Below are positions 62,086 through 64,000 of a stretch of DNA of 64,000 bases, one piece after another. The stretch is from Gautieria morchelliformis (Eukaryota > Basidiomycota > Agaricomycetes > Gomphales > Gomphaceae): positions 17,710-81,709 of the forward strand of contig WHVA01000494.1 in assembly GCA_015179125.1 (NCBI GenBank), given 5' to 3'. Position 1 is the stretch's first letter; each line of letters starts with the position of its first letter. Position numbers and translations under genes: made by a program. The notes below the pieces were generated by a model. That model searched no databases. It saw nothing but the letters and a program-made list of their open reading frames with translations, and was not told the DNA's origin.

Positions 62086-62300
62086 TGTAAAGATGTCGAT
62101 CTTAGGACCTTGTATCACAAGGGCACTGCAGAACTTGACCAATGAGTGGTATTCTGAATGCTACGTAGTGACAGGTAAGAGTAAGATGCGATGGGAACCG
62201 CTGACCGGTTCCCACGCATAAACTATACAGTGGGTCCCTAAGGGGCCCACTGGGATTATGTAATAACTAGAATACATGTATGGTATCTAGGTTATTTACA
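62086..62300 (-). repeat. gypsy element 5' LTR
   Basis: 215 bases, followed at 62301-62305 by target duplication CCCCA and then by LINE ORF1. See 51141-51355 for the partner. On the minus strand the internal region begins CCTTTTTGAACTATCC; no primer site for a specific tRNA could be recognised. Confidence 0.92.
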
Positions 62301-62698
62301 CCCCAGGTCAATGCTGTTAGGGAGGGTCGCTGGGCTGTTACGTGGTTGTGAGGGTGTGGGCGCTGGTAGTGGTGAGCGACCCCCCCGCGAGTGGGGCGAC
62401 TTGTGCCGGTAAGGTAGTGTCATCTGTCTGTATCCGCCCCTCCCATGCCTGACTGTTTCCCAACCTTCCCCGTATTGTGGTGCATTTGGCTGGGGAGCCG
62501 GCGGAGGTGTGGGGGGTGGGGGCTTAGGAGGCTGCGATACATGGGTCCAGGCCTCTTCAGTCGGGAAGTACGGCATCTGATTTTCAAGTAACTTAGCATC
62601 CATCTCGACGCACTTACCCAGGAACGTGGGACACGTGCTGTCCCAACTCGCGTGGTTGTACTGTAGAGGACAGGAATTATAGGCAGTAGGTATGGACT
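62301..62698 (-). pseudogene. LINE ORF1 fragment (gag-like, Cys/His knuckle)
   Basis: On the minus strand the frame contains NSCPLQYNHASWDSTCPTFL (nucleic-acid knuckle) and ENQMPYFPTEEAWTHV, typical of ORF1 of Tad1-like LINEs, followed by a Pro-rich part and SIDLG. Here the gypsy LTR begins. On the far side of that element (51135 downward) the frame goes on as PSPQRGGTDK and ends in TAA shortly after the ORF2 start, so ORF1 and ORF2 overlap. The upstream end is cut by the copia LTR at 62698. Confidence 0.75.
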
Positions 62699-63163
62699 TG
62701 TTGCTCAAAAGAATAGACTAGAAAACAATTCACTCTCTCAGTGAATTTAGTTGTCACTGTAAATATATTATACACTACCTAGAAAACAATTCACTACAGA
62801 GGATTTCTAGGTTAATAAATCGAAAGAATGCTAGACTAATTTACTTGCCTCTCTCAGTGAATTTAGTTGTCACTGAGAGAGGGGGAAACTGTTTCACTGC
62901 GCATGTACTACTACCCGGCCCTTTAGCGCCCAAGAGCTCGCGCGTCGAAGTCATTTCAGACTCCGCTGGGTGCAGCCGCTTGTGAAAGTAGGAATAACAA
63001 GATGAAATGGGGAGATAGGGAGTGAGTGGAAAATTTCGAAAATAACCAGAGAAATGGATGCACGATACAAGAACAACATGAGAAGAAATTGAGAAAGCAC
63101 ACAACAAATTGGATATATTATGCTTGATTTTGGTGCAGGAGAATCAATGCACCCAACACGCCC
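62699..63163 (-). repeat. copia element 3' LTR (probable)
   Basis: On the minus strand a purine tract GAGGGGGCG lies just after the copia stop codon, then TGTTGGGTGCATTG opens the LTR at 63163. The best end is TGAGCAACA at 62699, which makes TGTT...AACA ends and a length of 465 bases. Inside are two direct copies of CTCTCAGTGAATTTAGTTGT (about 62733 and 62853). The left border coincides with the break in LINE ORF1. The partner LTR is outside the window, so the border is inferred. Confidence 0.6.
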
Positions 63164-63171
63164 CCTCAAGC

Positions 63172-64000
63172 TTAATATATTCCGATTTGCTCGTTGAGGA
63201 TCTTCACTCTAGGACTAGAAAGTCCTTTGGTGAGGATATCTGCCAACATTTGTTCGGTTGGCAAATAAACGAGCTTGGCTTGTTGATTTTTGATTATATC
63301 TCGAAGGAAATATAATCTGATGTCGAAATGTTTGGTTCTCGTGTGTTGTTGAGTGCCATACGTGATGGCAATGGCTGATTGATTGTCTGAATAAATTTTG
63401 ATGGGTCTGTTCAGTGGTTGGAATATTTCAGAAATAAAATGGCGCATCCAAAGAGCCTCTTTGCCCGCATGGGTCAGGGCGACGAATTCGGCTTCAGTTG
63501 ATGAGAGGGCTACTATCGACTGTTTCTGGCAACTCCATGAAACAGTGCCTCCATCAATCTGAAATAAGTATGCCGAATACGAACGCCTATGACTCTGTGA
63601 ACCCCAATCCGCATCTGAATACCCCATCAAGCCGTCTCGATTTCTTCCAAGTGTGAGCTTGTAATGCTTCGTGCCTTTCAAATATTTGAAGACACGTTTG
63701 ACTGCATTCCAATGTGTGCCACCTGGATTTTCGAGGAATTGCGAAAGCAATGACACCGCAAATGCAATGTCAGGTCGAGTGGCTACAGCTGCCCACATCA
63801 GTGATCCTATGGCTTGCCTGTATGGAAACTTCGACATAGCTTTCTTGCCTCTCTCTGTAGAAGGACACTGGTCTTTTGATAATTTAACAGCTGGATCAAG
63901 GGGCGTAGCATAAGTCTTTGCATCTTCGAGATTGAATTTCTTGATGATCTTCTCGATGTATGCAGGTTGTGAAATTGCAATAGTTTTCTTCTGCCAGTCT
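63172..64000 (-). CDS. Ty1/copia pol C-terminus (RT end and RNase H), runs off the window
   Basis: The minus strand enters at 64000 with KKTIAISQPAYIEKIIKKFN and continues YRQAIGSLMWAAVATRPDIA, AVKRVFKYLKGTKHYKLTL, GYSDADWGSQSHRRSYSAYL (RNase H, first Asp), ALSSTEAEFVALTHAGKEAL (Glu), IYSDNQSAIAITY (Asp), HTRTKHFDIRLYFLRD and ADILTKGLSSPRV, stop TAA at 63172-63174. These are the standard landmarks of copia polyproteins. No stop or frame shift is seen in this part, so the element is much better preserved than the gypsy copy. Confidence 0.9.
   Translation of the reverse strand, partial: DWQKKTIAISQPAYIEKIIKKFNLEDAKTYATPLDPAVKLSKDQCPSTERGKKAMSKFPYRQAIGSLMWAAVATRPDIAFAVSLLSQFLENPGGTHWNAVKRVFKYLKGTKHYKLTLGRNRDGLMGYSDADWGSQSHRRSYSAYLFQIDGGTVSWSCQKQSIVALSSTEAEFVALTHAGKEALWMRHFISEIFQPLNRPIKIYSDNQSAIAITYGTQQHTRTKHFDIRLYFLRDIIKNQQAKLVYLPTEQMLADILTKGLSSPRVKILNEQIGIY

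Larger units (their letters stand above)
51141..62300 (-). mobile_element. 11.16-kb Ty3/gypsy chromodomain element with 215-base LTRs
   Basis: Bounded by near-identical 215-base repeats (51141-51355 and 62086-62300) that start TGTAAAGATG and end TTATTTACA. The five bases CCCCA stand on both outer sides (51136-51140 and 62301-62305), proving one insertion event into the LINE. The two LTRs differ at four positions, all transitions. Reading minus: leader, gag N-terminus (61869-59836), a middle part that is inverted (54313-59188, plus strand), integrase and chromodomain (54312-53051), then a further short frame and the 3' LTR. It is interrupted by two solo LTRs, element D and an LTR/RT fragment block. 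Stop codons and a changed RT active site show that it is dead. Confidence 0.85.
46585..62698 (-). mobile_element. Tad1-like LINE (non-LTR retrotransposon), split by LTR elements
   Basis: On the minus strand the order is ORF1 (62698-62301, continuing after the gypsy insert at 51135), ORF2 with endonuclease, reverse transcriptase and RNase H (51071-47146), a 3' region and an A-rich tail made of TAAAAA units (46618-46585). The combination of an APE-type endonuclease, RT, RNase H and a C-terminal CCHC motif, with an ORF1 carrying a Cys/His knuckle, is that of the fungal Tad1/I group. Bases 51136-62305 are a gypsy element and one copy of its target duplication. The LINE 5' end is not seen: ORF1 breaks off at the copia LTR at 62699. 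Confidence 0.8.

Overview
The window is a piece of a filamentous basidiomycete genome, most likely an Agaricomycete. Evidence: densely packed protein genes split by many short (about 45-65 base) introns, a nuclear tRNA-Met with an intron at position 37/38, fungal-type genes (SKT5/CHS4-like chitin synthase activator, KDM2-type demethylase with PHD finger, ATP12, POL5, Mis14), and Ty3/gypsy chromodomain, Ty1/copia and Tad1-like LINE elements. I saw no bacterial operons, rRNA genes or CRISPR arrays. Gene models were built by joining frames by eye at splice signals and by recalled family similarity; no search was run.

Layout. 1-5483: gene-poor, with a 90-base tandem duplication, a nearly perfect 84-base hairpin and a decayed ankyrin-repeat gene. 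5484-40544: a gene-rich block of sixteen protein genes and one tRNA: arrestin-like (-), SLC35F6-like transporter (+), tRNA-Met (-), ARPC2 (-), SKT5-like (-), JHD1/KDM2-like (+), alpha/beta hydrolase (-), unknown polytopic membrane protein (+), tRNA isopentenyltransferase (+), PFK-2/FBPase-2 (-), PIG-X/PBN1 (+), Rho4-like GTPase (-), Mis14/NSL1 (-), POL5/MYBBP1A (+), MSH3 (-), ATP12 (+) and CAP/SRV2 (+). Several pairs share short divergent promoters; PFK-2 and PIG-X start only 36 bases apart. 40545-64000: an almost gene-free retrotransposon graveyard that begins a few hundred bases after CAP/SRV2.

The graveyard can be read in layers from 5-base target-site duplications. At 41-45 kb, LTR family B copies are nested in one another and also carry family A LTRs (duplications CAAGG, GTGGC/GTAGC, GATAT and an imperfect GGAGT/GGATT). 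From 46585 to 62698 lies one minus-strand LINE. Its ORF1/ORF2 junction is split by an 11.16-kb gypsy element (51141-62300) with 215-base LTRs and duplication CCCCA. The gypsy element is itself broken by solo LTRs at 54895-56091 (CCGTA) and 56956-57518 (ATTCC), and its gag-protease-RT-RNase H middle part is inverted relative to its gag N-terminus and integrase. A copia element, running out of the right edge, appears to have inserted in the same LINE at 62699.

Functionally the genes are mostly housekeeping. Four concern actin or cell wall polarity (ARPC2, CAP/SRV2, Rho4, SKT5), two DNA or chromatin (MSH3, JHD1), and the rest tRNA modification, glycolytic control, GPI-anchor synthesis, kinetochore, rRNA synthesis and mitochondrial ATP synthase assembly. 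I found no convincing new defence or biosynthetic system. The most unusual items are the layered transposon structure with its internal inversion, three non-GT splice donors supported by protein frame, and the unexplained hairpin at 2480-2563.
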